A stretch of DNA of 11,238 nt, from positions 1 to 11,238 of the forward strand of contig JAQGJZ010000232.1 of the NCBI GenBank assembly GCA_028290385.1, given 5' to 3'. Shown here one piece after another: positions 1 through 6,436 of the stretch. A program made the position numbers and the translations under genes. Each line of letters opens with the position of its first letter. Within the stretch, counting starts at the first letter, position 1. This stretch comes from Enterovirga sp. Its GTDB lineage: Bacteria; Pseudomonadota; Alphaproteobacteria; Rhizobiales; Beijerinckiaceae. The notes below the pieces were generated by a model. That model was not told the origin of the DNA. It saw nothing but the letters and a program-made list of their open reading frames with translations, and searched no databases.

Positions 1-627
1 GTCGGCGTGACGCAGCTCGTGCTCTCGACCCAGCATCTCGATCCCGACCTCACGTCCGAGGACGTGCGCCGGATCGTCGAGCCGTACATTCGCAGCGCCC
101 TGCCGGAAGGCTGGATCACGCGCGACACCGTTTGGCACGTGAACCCCACGGGCAAGTTCGTGATCGGCGGCCCGGATGGCGATTGCGGCCTCACCGGGCG
201 CAAGATCATCGTGGATACCTACGGCGGTGCGGCCCCGCATGGCGGCGGCGCCTTCTCGGGCAAGGATCCCACCAAGGTCGACCGCTCGGCCGCTTATGCG
301 GCGCGCTACCTGGCCAAGAACGTCGTCGAAGCCGGGCTGGCGGATCGCTGCACGATCCAGCTCTCCTATGCGATCGGCGTTGCCAAGCCGCTCTCGATCT
401 ACGCCGACCTGACCGGGGGCCAGGTTGATCCGGCGAAGCTCGAGTCCGTCCTGATGGAGATGGTGGACCTGTCGCCGCGCGGCATCCGCTCGCACCTGGA
501 CCTGAACAAGCCGATCTACGCGCGCACCTCAGCGTACGGTCATTTCGGCCGCAGCCCGGATGCGGAGGGCGGCTTCTCCTGGGAGCGGACCGATCTCGCT
601 GCCGAACTCCGTTCGGCTCTTTCCTAA
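1..627 (+). CDS. metK: S-adenosylmethionine synthetase, C-terminal part (5' end outside window)
   Basis: Makes S-adenosylmethionine from methionine and ATP in the cytoplasm. The frame is open from base 1 and the first residues ([12 protein letters not shown]) correspond to the middle of the family, so about the first half of a roughly 390-residue protein is missing. Visible hallmarks are the [16 protein letters not shown] segment (about nt 157-201) and the glycine-rich phosphate-binding signature [16 protein letters not shown] (nt 241-288), followed by the usual C-terminal stretch with YGHFGR. The GTG at base 7 is an internal valine, not a start. It ends in TAA 12 bases before trmB. That pairing is common in Hyphomicrobiales and puts an AdoMet producer beside an AdoMet consumer. 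No frameshift or missing key residue is seen in the visible part. Confidence 0.98.
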   Translation, partial: VGVTQLVLSTQHLDPDLTSEDVRRIVEPYIRSALPEGWITRDTVWHVNPTGKFVIGGPDGDCGLTGRKIIVDTYGGAAPHGGGAFSGKDPTKVDRSAAYAARYLAKNVVEAGLADRCTIQLSYAIGVAKPLSIYADLTGGQVDPAKLESVLMEMVDLSPRGIRSHLDLNKPIYARTSAYGHFGRSPDAEGGFSWERTDLAAELRSALS

Positions 628-639
628 TCCCGGCTGACC

Positions 640-1335
640 ATGACAGCCGGGCCGGAGGCGCCCGGCTCCTTCTTCGGGCGGCGAAAAGGTAAGGCGCTCC
701 GGGCGGGGCAGGCTGAGCGCATCGCGCAGCTTCTGCCCGAGCTCCGGGTGCCCCTTCCCGAAACGGGCGCCACGCTCGATCCGCGGAGCCTGTTCCCAAA
801 TCCGCCGGCCGAGATCTGGCTCGAGAGCGGGTTCGGGGGCGGCGAGCATCTCGCCCACCAGGCCCGCTCCCATCCGGAGGTGGGCTTCATCGGCGTCGAG
901 CCGTTCGTGAACGGCGTCGCGAAGCTTCTGGGCGTGGCGGCCGAGGAGGGACTCGCCAATATCCGGATCTGGGACGAGGACTCGACCCAACTGCTTCCCG
1001 CCCTCAAGCCGGGCAGCATCGACCGGATCTACCTGCTGTATCCCGACCCGTGGCCCAAGCGGCGGCAGCGCAAGCGGCGCTTCGTGTCGGACGAGAACCT
1101 GGCCGCGCTGGCGCGCGTGATGCGTCCGGGCGCGGAACTGCGCTTCGCCACCGACATCGACGACTATGCCGGGTGGGCCCTCGCGCGCGTGTTCCGGTCG
1201 TCCGATTTCGCGTGGGACGCGCAGCGTCCGGCTGATTGGCGCCAGCCCTGGCCCGACTGGCCGGGCACGCGCTACGAAGACAAGGCGCGCCGGGAAGGGC
1301 GCGGCTCCGCCTACCTCACCTTCCGTCGGGTTTGA
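640..1335 (+). CDS. trmB: tRNA (guanine-N7-)-methyltransferase TrmB
   Basis: Transfers a methyl group from AdoMet to N7 of G46 in the variable loop of tRNA. The 231-residue protein has the N-terminal FFGRRKGKALRAGQ segment (residues 11-24) typical of alphaproteobacterial TrmB, and the Rossmann AdoMet loop LESGFGGGEHL (61-71) with acidic E87 after the second strand (FIGVEPF). It also has the family signature YPDPWPKRRQRKRRF (134-148) and the C-terminal TRYEDKARREGR (210-221), which matches the conserved T-x-[FY]-E tRNA-binding tail. Length and motif order are normal. The ATG at 640 lies 12 bases after the metK stop with only a weak ribosome binding site, suggesting cotranscription and coupling with metK. 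The last 20 bases overlap the 3' end of the DUF2336 gene on the other strand. In many relatives rimP-nusA follow here; in this window they do not. Confidence 0.96.
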   Translation: MTAGPEAPGSFFGRRKGKALRAGQAERIAQLLPELRVPLPETGATLDPRSLFPNPPAEIWLESGFGGGEHLAHQARSHPEVGFIGVEPFVNGVAKLLGVAAEEGLANIRIWDEDSTQLLPALKPGSIDRIYLLYPDPWPKRRQRKRRFVSDENLAALARVMRPGAELRFATDIDDYAGWALARVFRSSDFAWDAQRPADWRQPWPDWPGTRYEDKARREGRGSAYLTFRRV

Positions 1336-2407
1336 TCCGGGTTCGCGCGGGCCGGGCGGTGCCGGCCGCGGCAGCCCCCAGCCCCTGAAGCGTGCGACGG
1401 GCCTCGGCCCCGGAGATGGCGTTGAAGGCCGGCTCCGCCGCGCGCCCGTTCGGCGGAGGCAGAAGCGGGTGCGACAGCCCCAGAAGGGCCCGCACCGTTC
1501 GCCACGACCAGTTGTTCGCCTTGCCGATGATCAGCAGCGAGGAATCGTTGCGCTCCCGGAAGATGCGCTCGATCATCGGGACCGGCAGGACCGCCAGAGC
1601 CGCGATTGCCGCGATCGCCTCAGCCGCGAGGTGCTTGGCAGCAAAGCTCGCGAGGTCCGCCTCCGAAATCGGGCGCTTCTCGGCCATCTGTCGGAGCGTT
1701 TGCTGCGCGCTTGCGTAATCCAGCCCGACAGGCGCCTGCGGCTGCTTGGCCGGCGCGGCCTTCTTCTCGGGCGGGAGGCTTCGGCTGATGCGGGCCTTCG
1801 CACTGTGGCGCGCGGCGGCGACCAGTTGCCGGGTATCCTTGTCGGTGAGGTCGGCGCGCGCCCCGAGCAGGTCCTGCAAGGTTTCGTCCTGCGACGAGCG
1901 TTGGAGCAGTTCCGCCTTTCCGGATTCCGAGAATTGGGCGCCGGCATTCGCCGCGATGGCCCGCCAGACGCGCGGGTCGCCTTTGGCCACCAGCACGTCG
2001 GTCACCAGTTCGGAAACCTGGCGGCGCTCGCAGATCGCCGTCATGTGCGCACCGCCTCGCGTGATCGCGATCTCGATCAGGTCCTGATCGCTCAGCTGGC
2101 CGGAGCGCGAGAGGATCGGCTGGGCCACCACGATGTCGTCGTCGAAGGCGAGCGCGCGGGTGACGTTCGGCGGCGCCTTCGCGAGTTCCGAAAGGCGCCC
2201 CGCGAGGTCGGCCCGCGCGGCGGGGGGCACCTTGGGCGTGAAGCAGCCGAGCACGTGATCGAACAACGCCAGCTGCTCGTCGCCGAGCCGCTCTGCATCG
2301 TGCACCAGCAGATCCGTGATCTTGGATAGCGTGCGCTCGCGCGCCGGTGTCGATCGCTGTGCGATCGTGTTCTCGACGTCCTGGATAAGATTGGTCTGTC
2401 TGGCCAC
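1316..2407 (-). CDS. DUF2336 domain-containing protein
   Basis: A 363-residue cytoplasmic protein with no signal peptide or membrane segment. Residues about 1-215 are all-helical with repeating leucine and alanine patterns. Segments such as AFDDDIVVAQPILSRSGQLSDQDLIEIA, AICERRQVSELVTDVLVAKGD and RAIAANAGAQFSESG are characteristic of the DUF2336 family, whose HEAT-like repeats are frequent in alphaproteobacteria, sometimes fused to or beside signalling genes. A basic, proline/alanine-rich linker (EKKAAPAKQPQAP, about 225-237) separates a second helical part (about 240-330) and a basic C-terminal tail. The start is GTG at 2407; an in-frame TGA lies shortly upstream, so a longer form is excluded, and no clear Shine-Dalgarno is visible. 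The molecular function is unknown; a scaffold or signalling partner is only a guess. It is divergent from the ybjN-like gene and convergent with trmB. Confidence 0.9.
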   Translation of the reverse strand: MARQTNLIQDVENTIAQRSTPARERTLSKITDLLVHDAERLGDEQLALFDHVLGCFTPKVPPAARADLAGRLSELAKAPPNVTRALAFDDDIVVAQPILSRSGQLSDQDLIEIAITRGGAHMTAICERRQVSELVTDVLVAKGDPRVWRAIAANAGAQFSESGKAELLQRSSQDETLQDLLGARADLTDKDTRQLVAAARHSAKARISRSLPPEKKAAPAKQPQAPVGLDYASAQQTLRQMAEKRPISEADLASFAAKHLAAEAIAAIAALAVLPVPMIERIFRERNDSSLLIIGKANNWSWRTVRALLGLSHPLLPPPNGRAAEPAFNAISGAEARRTLQGLGAAAAGTARPARTRIKPDGR

Positions 2408-2485
2408 GGGCCGGACACTAGGGCGAGTTCGTGACCATCATGTTAGCTCTGTTCGCACGGGTCTGTGGACGGTGGCCGGCCTGCT

Positions 2486-2515
2486 TTGAACCGCCGGACT
2501 CGCCCGGGATATAGT
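2486..2515 (+). promoter_or_regulatory. Candidate sigma-70-type promoter of the ybjN-proC operon
   Basis: TTGAAC (2486-2491) and TATAGT (2510-2515) are separated by 18 bases, a good match to the housekeeping consensus in very GC-rich surroundings. Initiation near 2522 would give a leader of about 74 nt before the ybjN start at 2596. A GACTC (GANTC) site at 2497-2501 lies in the spacer. Judged by eye only. Confidence 0.5.
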
Positions 2516-2533
2516 CTTCGTAGGGTGATTCGT

Positions 2534-2564
2534 GCCCGGCCAGGCGGGTTCAGGCCCGCCGGGC
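2534..2564 (+). promoter_or_regulatory. Hairpin in the ybjN leader
   Basis: GGCGGG (2543-2548) and CCCGCC (2555-2560) pair perfectly around the loop TTCAGG. GCCC (2534-2537) and GGGC (2561-2564) can extend the stem across a five-base left bulge. It lies between the candidate promoter and the ybjN start and has no T-run, so it could be a leader structure affecting mRNA stability, or a weak attenuator. Very GC-rich DNA yields such stems by chance, so its function is uncertain. Confidence 0.4.
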
Positions 2565-2595
2565 CCTCTGCCCAGACACCCGGAATTCGGACCAC

Positions 2596-3096
2596 ATGCC
2601 CAATCTGCTTTTCGACCCCTCCCGCTCCGAACACCCGCTCGACGTCGTCGAGCGGCTCGCCGCCATCAAGGAGTGGAGCTTCGACCGGGCCGAGATGGAC
2701 GAGATGTCCGTCTCCGTTTCGGGCCGCTGGGCCGAGTACCACGTGGCCTATACCTGGATCGAGAACGTGGAGGCGCTTCACGTCGCCTGCGCGTTCGACC
2801 TGAAGGTGCCGGACCGGCGCCGGACCGAGGTCCTGCAGCTCATCTCCAGCGCAAACGAGCAGCTCTGGGTCGGCCATTTCGACCTCTGGACCTCGGAAAA
2901 CGTCGTGATGTTCCGGCACGCGCTGTTGCTCGCGGGCGGCGCCGAGCCGACGCACGGCCAGTGCGAGATCCTGCTCAAGGCCGCGGTCGATGCCTGCGAG
3001 CGCTACTACCAGGCTTTCCAGTTCGTGCTCTGGGCCGGCAAGACGGCCAAGGAGGCCATCGAGGGCGTGCTGTTCGTCACCGAAGGCGAAGCCTGA
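2596..3096 (+). CDS. YbjN domain-containing protein
   Basis: A 166-residue soluble protein whose sequence matches the alphaproteobacterial YbjN family. It has an N-terminal HPLDVVERLAAIKEWSFDR segment, a central beta-rich part (SVSVSGRWAEYHVAYTWIENVEALHVACAFDLKVP) and a helical C-terminal half (ANEQLWVGHFDLW, then CEILLKAAVDACERYYQAFQFVLWAGKTAKEAIEGVLF). The order is that of a type III secretion chaperone-like alpha/beta fold. In E. coli, YbjN has been linked to motility and stress phenotypes, but the biochemical role is not settled and cannot be read here. The ATG at 2596 follows a modest ribosome binding site (GGA at 2589-2591). It starts a plus-strand series; proC begins 55 bases after its stop, so cotranscription with proC is likely. 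Confidence 0.9.
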   Translation: MPNLLFDPSRSEHPLDVVERLAAIKEWSFDRAEMDEMSVSVSGRWAEYHVAYTWIENVEALHVACAFDLKVPDRRRTEVLQLISSANEQLWVGHFDLWTSENVVMFRHALLLAGGAEPTHGQCEILLKAAVDACERYYQAFQFVLWAGKTAKEAIEGVLFVTEGEA

Positions 3097-3150
3097 CCCC
3101 TCGGCGGCCCGCGCGGCTTGATCCGCCTCGCGCTTGATGCGACCGAGGGG
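3097..3150 (+). promoter_or_regulatory. Inverted repeat covering the proC ribosome binding site
   Basis: CCCCTCGG (3097-3104), immediately after the ybjN stop codon, is perfectly complementary to CCGAGGGG (3143-3150), which contains the proC Shine-Dalgarno GAGG (3145-3148). An inner stem GCGG/CCGC (3113-3116 with 3123-3126) and a tandem GCTTGAT (3116-3122 and 3132-3138, 16-base period) lie in the loop. In the ybjN-proC mRNA this could hide the proC start region. It could equally be chance in GC-rich sequence. Confidence 0.4.
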
Positions 3151-3151
3151 G

Positions 3152-3991
3152 ATGAGCAACGCTGCGGACCATTCTTCGCACCTCCCGACCTCGCTCCTGC
3201 TTGTCGGCGCCGGCAAGATGGGGGGCGCCATGCTGGAAGGCTGGCTCGCCAAGGGGCTCGATCCGTCGCGCGTGGCGGTGCTCGATCCGAAGCCCTCACC
3301 TGCATTGATGGACCTCGCGGGAAGCGCCGGGCTCCGCCTCAATCCCGACCGCGCCGGCCTGACCCCGCCGGAAGTCCTGGTTCTCGGCATCAAGCCGCAA
3401 TCGCTGGCCGAGGCCGCGCCGGCCATTGCGCCGCTCGCCGGGCCGGACACGGTCGTCATCTCCATCCTGGCCGGCAAGACGGTTGCGGATCTTTCGCGTG
3501 CCCTGCCGCAGGCGGGCGCGATCGTGCGGGCGATGCCGAACCTGCCCGCCTCGATCGGCCGCGGCGCCACCGGAGCCTTCGCGAATGCATCGACCACGGC
3601 GCGCCAGCGCGAGCTCACCCAGGGGCTGCTCGGTGCCGTCGGCATCGTGGAATGGGTCGAGAACGAGACGCTGATCGACGCCGTGACGGCCCTGTCGGGC
3701 TCCGGGCCGGCCTATCTGTTTTATCTGGTCGAGTGCCTGGCGCAGGCAGGTTGCGATTCCGGGCTCGACCCGAGCGTGGCCGAGCGGCTGGCGCGTGAAA
3801 CCGTGGTCGGGGCCGCAGAGCTCCTGGCCGGGCCCGGGCTGGACCCCGCGATCCTGCGCCAGAACGTCACCTCGCCCGGCGGCACCACGGCGGCAGCGCT
3901 GGAGGTCCTCATGGGCCATGATGGCCTCAAGCCGCTCATGCGCCGCGCCGTCGCGGCGGCCGAACGGCGCGCCGGCGAGTTGTCTGGTTGA
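3152..3991 (+). CDS. proC: Pyrroline-5-carboxylate reductase
   Basis: Catalyses the NAD(P)H-dependent last step of proline synthesis, pyrroline-5-carboxylate to L-proline, in the cytoplasm. The 279-residue product has an N-terminal Rossmann dinucleotide loop LLLVGAGKMGGAML (15-28), the RAMPNLPASIGRGATG segment (126-141), and the ProC signature ALSGSGPAYLFYLVE (180-194) with RQNVTSPGGTTAAALEVL (236-253) in the dimerisation domain. Length is normal. I chose ATG 3152 because GAGG (3145-3148) lies just upstream and the N-terminus then fits family length. An in-frame ATG at 3137 and a TTG at 3134 would add 5-6 residues and have no clear ribosome binding site. The spacing from GAGG to ATG is short (3 bases), so the start is less certain than the gene. 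The next gene starts 65 bases downstream. Confidence 0.96.
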   Translation: MSNAADHSSHLPTSLLLVGAGKMGGAMLEGWLAKGLDPSRVAVLDPKPSPALMDLAGSAGLRLNPDRAGLTPPEVLVLGIKPQSLAEAAPAIAPLAGPDTVVISILAGKTVADLSRALPQAGAIVRAMPNLPASIGRGATGAFANASTTARQRELTQGLLGAVGIVEWVENETLIDAVTALSGSGPAYLFYLVECLAQAGCDSGLDPSVAERLARETVVGAAELLAGPGLDPAILRQNVTSPGGTTAAALEVLMGHDGLKPLMRRAVAAAERRAGELSG

Positions 3992-4040
3992 CGGCCTCCT
4001 CGAGCTCGGCTCAGGAGCGGCTGCTTTATTCAGTGATTGC

Positions 4041-4047
4041 AAGGGAG
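4041..4047 (+). promoter_or_regulatory. Ribosome binding site fixing the start of the TetR/COQ9-like gene
   Basis: AAGGGAG lies 9 bases before ATG 4057. The frame is open upstream to a TTG at 3988 that overlaps the proC stop, but that position has no ribosome binding site, so 4057 is the preferred start. Confidence 0.6.
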
Positions 4048-4056
4048 TACGCGCAA

Positions 4057-4863
4057 ATGTCCGACCCGATGCAGCCCGGTACCTCAGGGTCCCCCTTCGC
4101 GACGGCCGCGGCGGCACCCACGAGCACGAGCGCGCCCTCGTTTGGATCCGCCCAGGCGCCCGGCCGCAACAAGCGCGAGCAGGTGGTCGACGCGCTCATG
4201 CGGCTCGCGGCCGAGCAGCCGTGGGACGATATCGAGCTTGGCGACATTGCCCGTGAGGCCGGCCTCTCGCTGTCCGATATGCGCGACCTGTTTCCCTCGA
4301 AGGGCGCCATCCTCGAGGGCTTCACCCGGGCGATCGACAAGACGGTGATCGACGGCACCAATGCCGACCTCGCCGGCGAGCCCGCGCGCGAGCGCATCTT
4401 CGACGTGTTCATGCGCCGGCTCGATGCCATGGCCGCGCACAAACGGGCCCTGCGCCGCATCGCCTACGCGCTGCGGTCCGACCCGCTCGCGATGACGGCG
4501 CTCAACCGCTCGGCCCTGAACTCGATGCGCTACATGCTTGCGGCGGCCGGGGTGCCGACCGAGGGCCCGCTCGGCTTCGTGAAGCTGCAGGGCAGCGTGG
4601 TTGCGCTCGCGAACGTCATGGAAACTTGGTTCGAGGACGACGACCCGAGCCAGGCCAGCACGATGGCCAGGCTCGACCGCGAACTGACCCGCGGCGAGCG
4701 CTTCCTGGAGCGGGCCGACGACGTCCGTCGCCTCACGGCTCCCCTCCGGGCCTTTGGCCAGGCGCTGTTCGACGGCGGCCGCCGGATGCGCCGGCGAGGC
4801 GAGCGGCGCAGCGAGGACGGCGATACAGACGGCGATTCCCGCGACCCCGCAGCCGCGATCTGA
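4057..4863 (+). CDS. TetR/COQ9-like helix-turn-helix protein
   Basis: A 268-residue protein. Residues 1-37 are a low-complexity Ser/Ala/Pro/Thr tail. Residues 38-95 form a TetR-type three-helix DNA-binding domain: KREQVVDALMRLAAEQPWDDIELGDIAREAGLSLSDMRDLFPSKGAILEGFTRAID, with the turn around AREAGLSLSDMRDLFPSKGA. The remainder is helical (DVFMRRLDAMAAHKRALRRIAYALRSDP, then VKLQGSVVALANVMETWFEDDDPSQASTMARLDRELTRGERFLERAD). Its W-x-E-D-D-x-S...LDREL ending resembles the lipid-binding C-terminal half of COQ9, a TetR-fold protein that assists ubiquinone synthesis. The last 28 residues are highly charged (RRMRRRGERRSEDGDTDGD). Both readings, a TetR-type repressor and a COQ9-like non-repressor, remain open; the intact HTH favours DNA binding. 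It sits 65 bases after proC and 12 before csaA, so it is probably in the same operon. Confidence 0.82.
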   Translation: MSDPMQPGTSGSPFATAAAAPTSTSAPSFGSAQAPGRNKREQVVDALMRLAAEQPWDDIELGDIAREAGLSLSDMRDLFPSKGAILEGFTRAIDKTVIDGTNADLAGEPARERIFDVFMRRLDAMAAHKRALRRIAYALRSDPLAMTALNRSALNSMRYMLAAAGVPTEGPLGFVKLQGSVVALANVMETWFEDDDPSQASTMARLDRELTRGERFLERADDVRRLTAPLRAFGQALFDGGRRMRRRGERRSEDGDTDGDSRDPAAAI

Positions 4864-4875
4864 CGCGGCATCCTG

Positions 4876-5232
4876 GTGGTGTCCAAAGAGCGTCCCGGCC
4901 CGATCGGCTTCGACGACTTTCTGAAGGTCGACATCCGGGTCGGGCTGGTCGTGCAGGCCGAACCGTTTCCCGAGGCGCGCAAGCCGGCGATCAGGCTTGT
5001 CGTCGACCTCGGGCCGGAGATCGGCCGGAAGACGTCGTCAGCCCAGATCACGCGCCATTACCGCCCCGAGGACCTCGTTGGCCGCCAGGTCCTCTGCGTC
5101 GTCAACTTTCCGCCGCGCCAGATCGGCCCGATGATGTCGGAGGTGCTGACGCTCGGCGTGCCGGATGCCGATGGGGAGGTGGTGCTGATCGCGCCGGACC
5201 AGGCCGTTCCCGCCGGCGGACGTCTTTTCTAA
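4876..5232 (+). CDS. csaA: CsaA-type tRNA-binding-fold chaperone
   Basis: A 118-residue single-domain OB-fold protein of the EMAP-II/Trbp111 class. Nearly the whole length follows the Bacillus CsaA pattern: FLKVDIRVGLVVQAEPFPEARKPAIRLVVDLGPEIG, SSAQITRHYRPEDLVGRQVL, CVVNFPPRQIGPMMSEVLTLGV and LIAPDQAVPAGGRLF. Family members are homodimers that bind tRNA-like or unfolded protein ligands; Bacillus CsaA has been tied to export of pre-proteins. Two in-frame GTG codons (4876 and 4879) could start it and neither has a strong Shine-Dalgarno. The 12-base gap after the upstream gene suggests translational coupling. The TAA overlaps the ribosome binding site of the transporter gene that follows. Confidence 0.93.
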   Translation: MVSKERPGPIGFDDFLKVDIRVGLVVQAEPFPEARKPAIRLVVDLGPEIGRKTSSAQITRHYRPEDLVGRQVLCVVNFPPRQIGPMMSEVLTLGVPDADGEVVLIAPDQAVPAGGRLF

Positions 5233-5235
5233 GGA
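5231..5235 (+). promoter_or_regulatory. Ribosome binding site of the MFS gene, overlapping the csaA stop
   Basis: AAGGA spans the last two bases of the csaA TAA (5230-5232) and is 7 bases before ATG 5243. The overlap supports csaA and the transporter being on one transcript. Confidence 0.6.
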
Positions 5236-5242
5236 CACCGCC

Positions 5243-6436
5243 ATGACGGCGCCCCGATCGGGCAGGGCTGCGATCGGGATCGCGCTGCTGCTCATTGCCT
5301 TCAACCTCCGCGCCGTCTTTTCCAGCCTTTCGGCGCTTCTGCCCGAGATGATGGCTGCCCTGGAGGTCTCGGCGGCAGCCGCGAGCCTCGTCACGACCGG
5401 GCCCGTCATCTGCCTTGCTCTGTTCGCGCCTGTGGCCCCGTTGCTAGCCGGGCGCTACGGCACCGAGCGGACCGTGTTTTTCATGCTGGCAGCCCTGGCC
5501 CTCGGAACCGGCCTCAGGGGTTTTCCGACCTTCACGGCGATCCTGGTCGGCTCGCTCCTGTCTGGAGCGGCCATCGCGGTCATGAACGTGCTGATGCCGA
5601 GCTTGGTGAAGCGGTATTTCGCGGACCGCCCGGCGCTGATGACCGGCGGCTATTCCATGGTGATGTGCGTCGGCGCGGCGCTGTCGGCGGGCGCATCGGC
5701 GCCGCTCGCCGGCTGGCTCGGGTCCTGGAACGGGGCCCTGGCCGCTTGGGCGCTGCCGGCCGCAGCGGCCGCGCTGTTGTGGTGGGCGAAAGCGGACCTT
5801 GCGACGCCGTCCGCCGCACTTCCGCAAGGTTTGCCGGGCCATGCCTGGCTATGGCGAAACCCGCTCGCCTGGCGGGTGACAATTCTGATGGGCTCGCAAT
5901 CGGCGCTCGCCTACTCGGTCTTCGGATGGCTGGCGCCAATCCTGCGCGAGCGCGGGATGGACCCGGTCGGGGCAGGGCTCGTGTTTGCCGTGGCGATGGT
6001 CGGGCAGGTCGTCTCCAGCTTCGTGGCGCCATCCATCGCGACGCGCGGGCGCGACCAGCGGGCCGTCACCATGGTGCTGATCGGTTTTGCGCTCGCCGGG
6101 TGGCTCGGATGCCTCCAGGGCCCGCTCTGGAGCGCCTGGTTCTGGGGTTTCGTCCAGGGCCTTGGTCAAGGCGGCACCTTTTCCGTCGTGATGACCATCA
6201 TCATCCTGCGATCCCCGGATCACAGGATCGCGGCGGCGCTGTCGGGCATGGCGCAGGGCGGGGGCTACCTGATTGCCTCGCTCGGGCCGCTTCTGGTCGG
6301 GATCATCCGGACCAGGGCGGGGTCCTTCGATGGTGTCGGGCCCATGTTCTGCGCCTTCGCGGCCGTGGCTCTCTGGGCGGCCTGGGGCGCGGGTCGCGAC
6401 CGTCCGCTGCGCGCGGAGCCTACGCGGGGATCCTGA
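5243..6436 (+). CDS. MFS transporter, CynX/NimT-like
   Basis: A 397-residue integral inner-membrane protein of MFS length with about twelve hydrophobic segments, the first at residues 9-20 (AAIGIALLLIAF). It is followed by NLRAVFSSLSALLPEM, which resembles the NLR-containing first helix region of CynX-type (cyanate/nitroimidazole) permeases. The loop LAGRYGTERTV (68-78) occupies the position of the MFS motif between helices 2 and 3. Later segments include MTGGYSMVMCVGAALSAG, a central SQSALAYSVFGWLAPILRERGMDP starting the second half, and GFVQGLGQGGTFSVVMTIIILRSPD. The substrate cannot be read from sequence; CynX-like proteins are mostly uncharacterised exporters. It is the last gene of the plus-strand series, 10 bases after csaA, and its last 17 bases overlap the convergent kinase gene. 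Confidence 0.9.
   Translation: MTAPRSGRAAIGIALLLIAFNLRAVFSSLSALLPEMMAALEVSAAAASLVTTGPVICLALFAPVAPLLAGRYGTERTVFFMLAALALGTGLRGFPTFTAILVGSLLSGAAIAVMNVLMPSLVKRYFADRPALMTGGYSMVMCVGAALSAGASAPLAGWLGSWNGALAAWALPAAAAALLWWAKADLATPSAALPQGLPGHAWLWRNPLAWRVTILMGSQSALAYSVFGWLAPILRERGMDPVGAGLVFAVAMVGQVVSSFVAPSIATRGRDQRAVTMVLIGFALAGWLGCLQGPLWSAWFWGFVQGLGQGGTFSVVMTIIILRSPDHRIAAALSGMAQGGGYLIASLGPLLVGIIRTRAGSFDGVGPMFCAFAAVALWAAWGAGRDRPLRAEPTRGS

Noticed and set aside
1166-2329. 387-codon open frame on the plus strand opposite the DUF2336 gene
   Set aside because: Starts inside trmB in another frame and translates to Arg/Gly-rich sequence without motifs; the minus-strand reading matches a known family.
2443-3645. 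Long open frame (400 codons) on the minus strand opposite ybjN and proC
   Set aside because: It lies antisense to two clearly recognisable genes; its translation is low-complexity Arg/Ala/Pro/Gly-rich with no family motif, as expected from GC-rich codon bias.
3992-4056. CTCCT...AGGAG inverted repeat and AT-rich TTTATT before the TetR/COQ9-like gene
   Set aside because: Only five paired bases and no convincing -35; insufficient for a separate promoter or operator.
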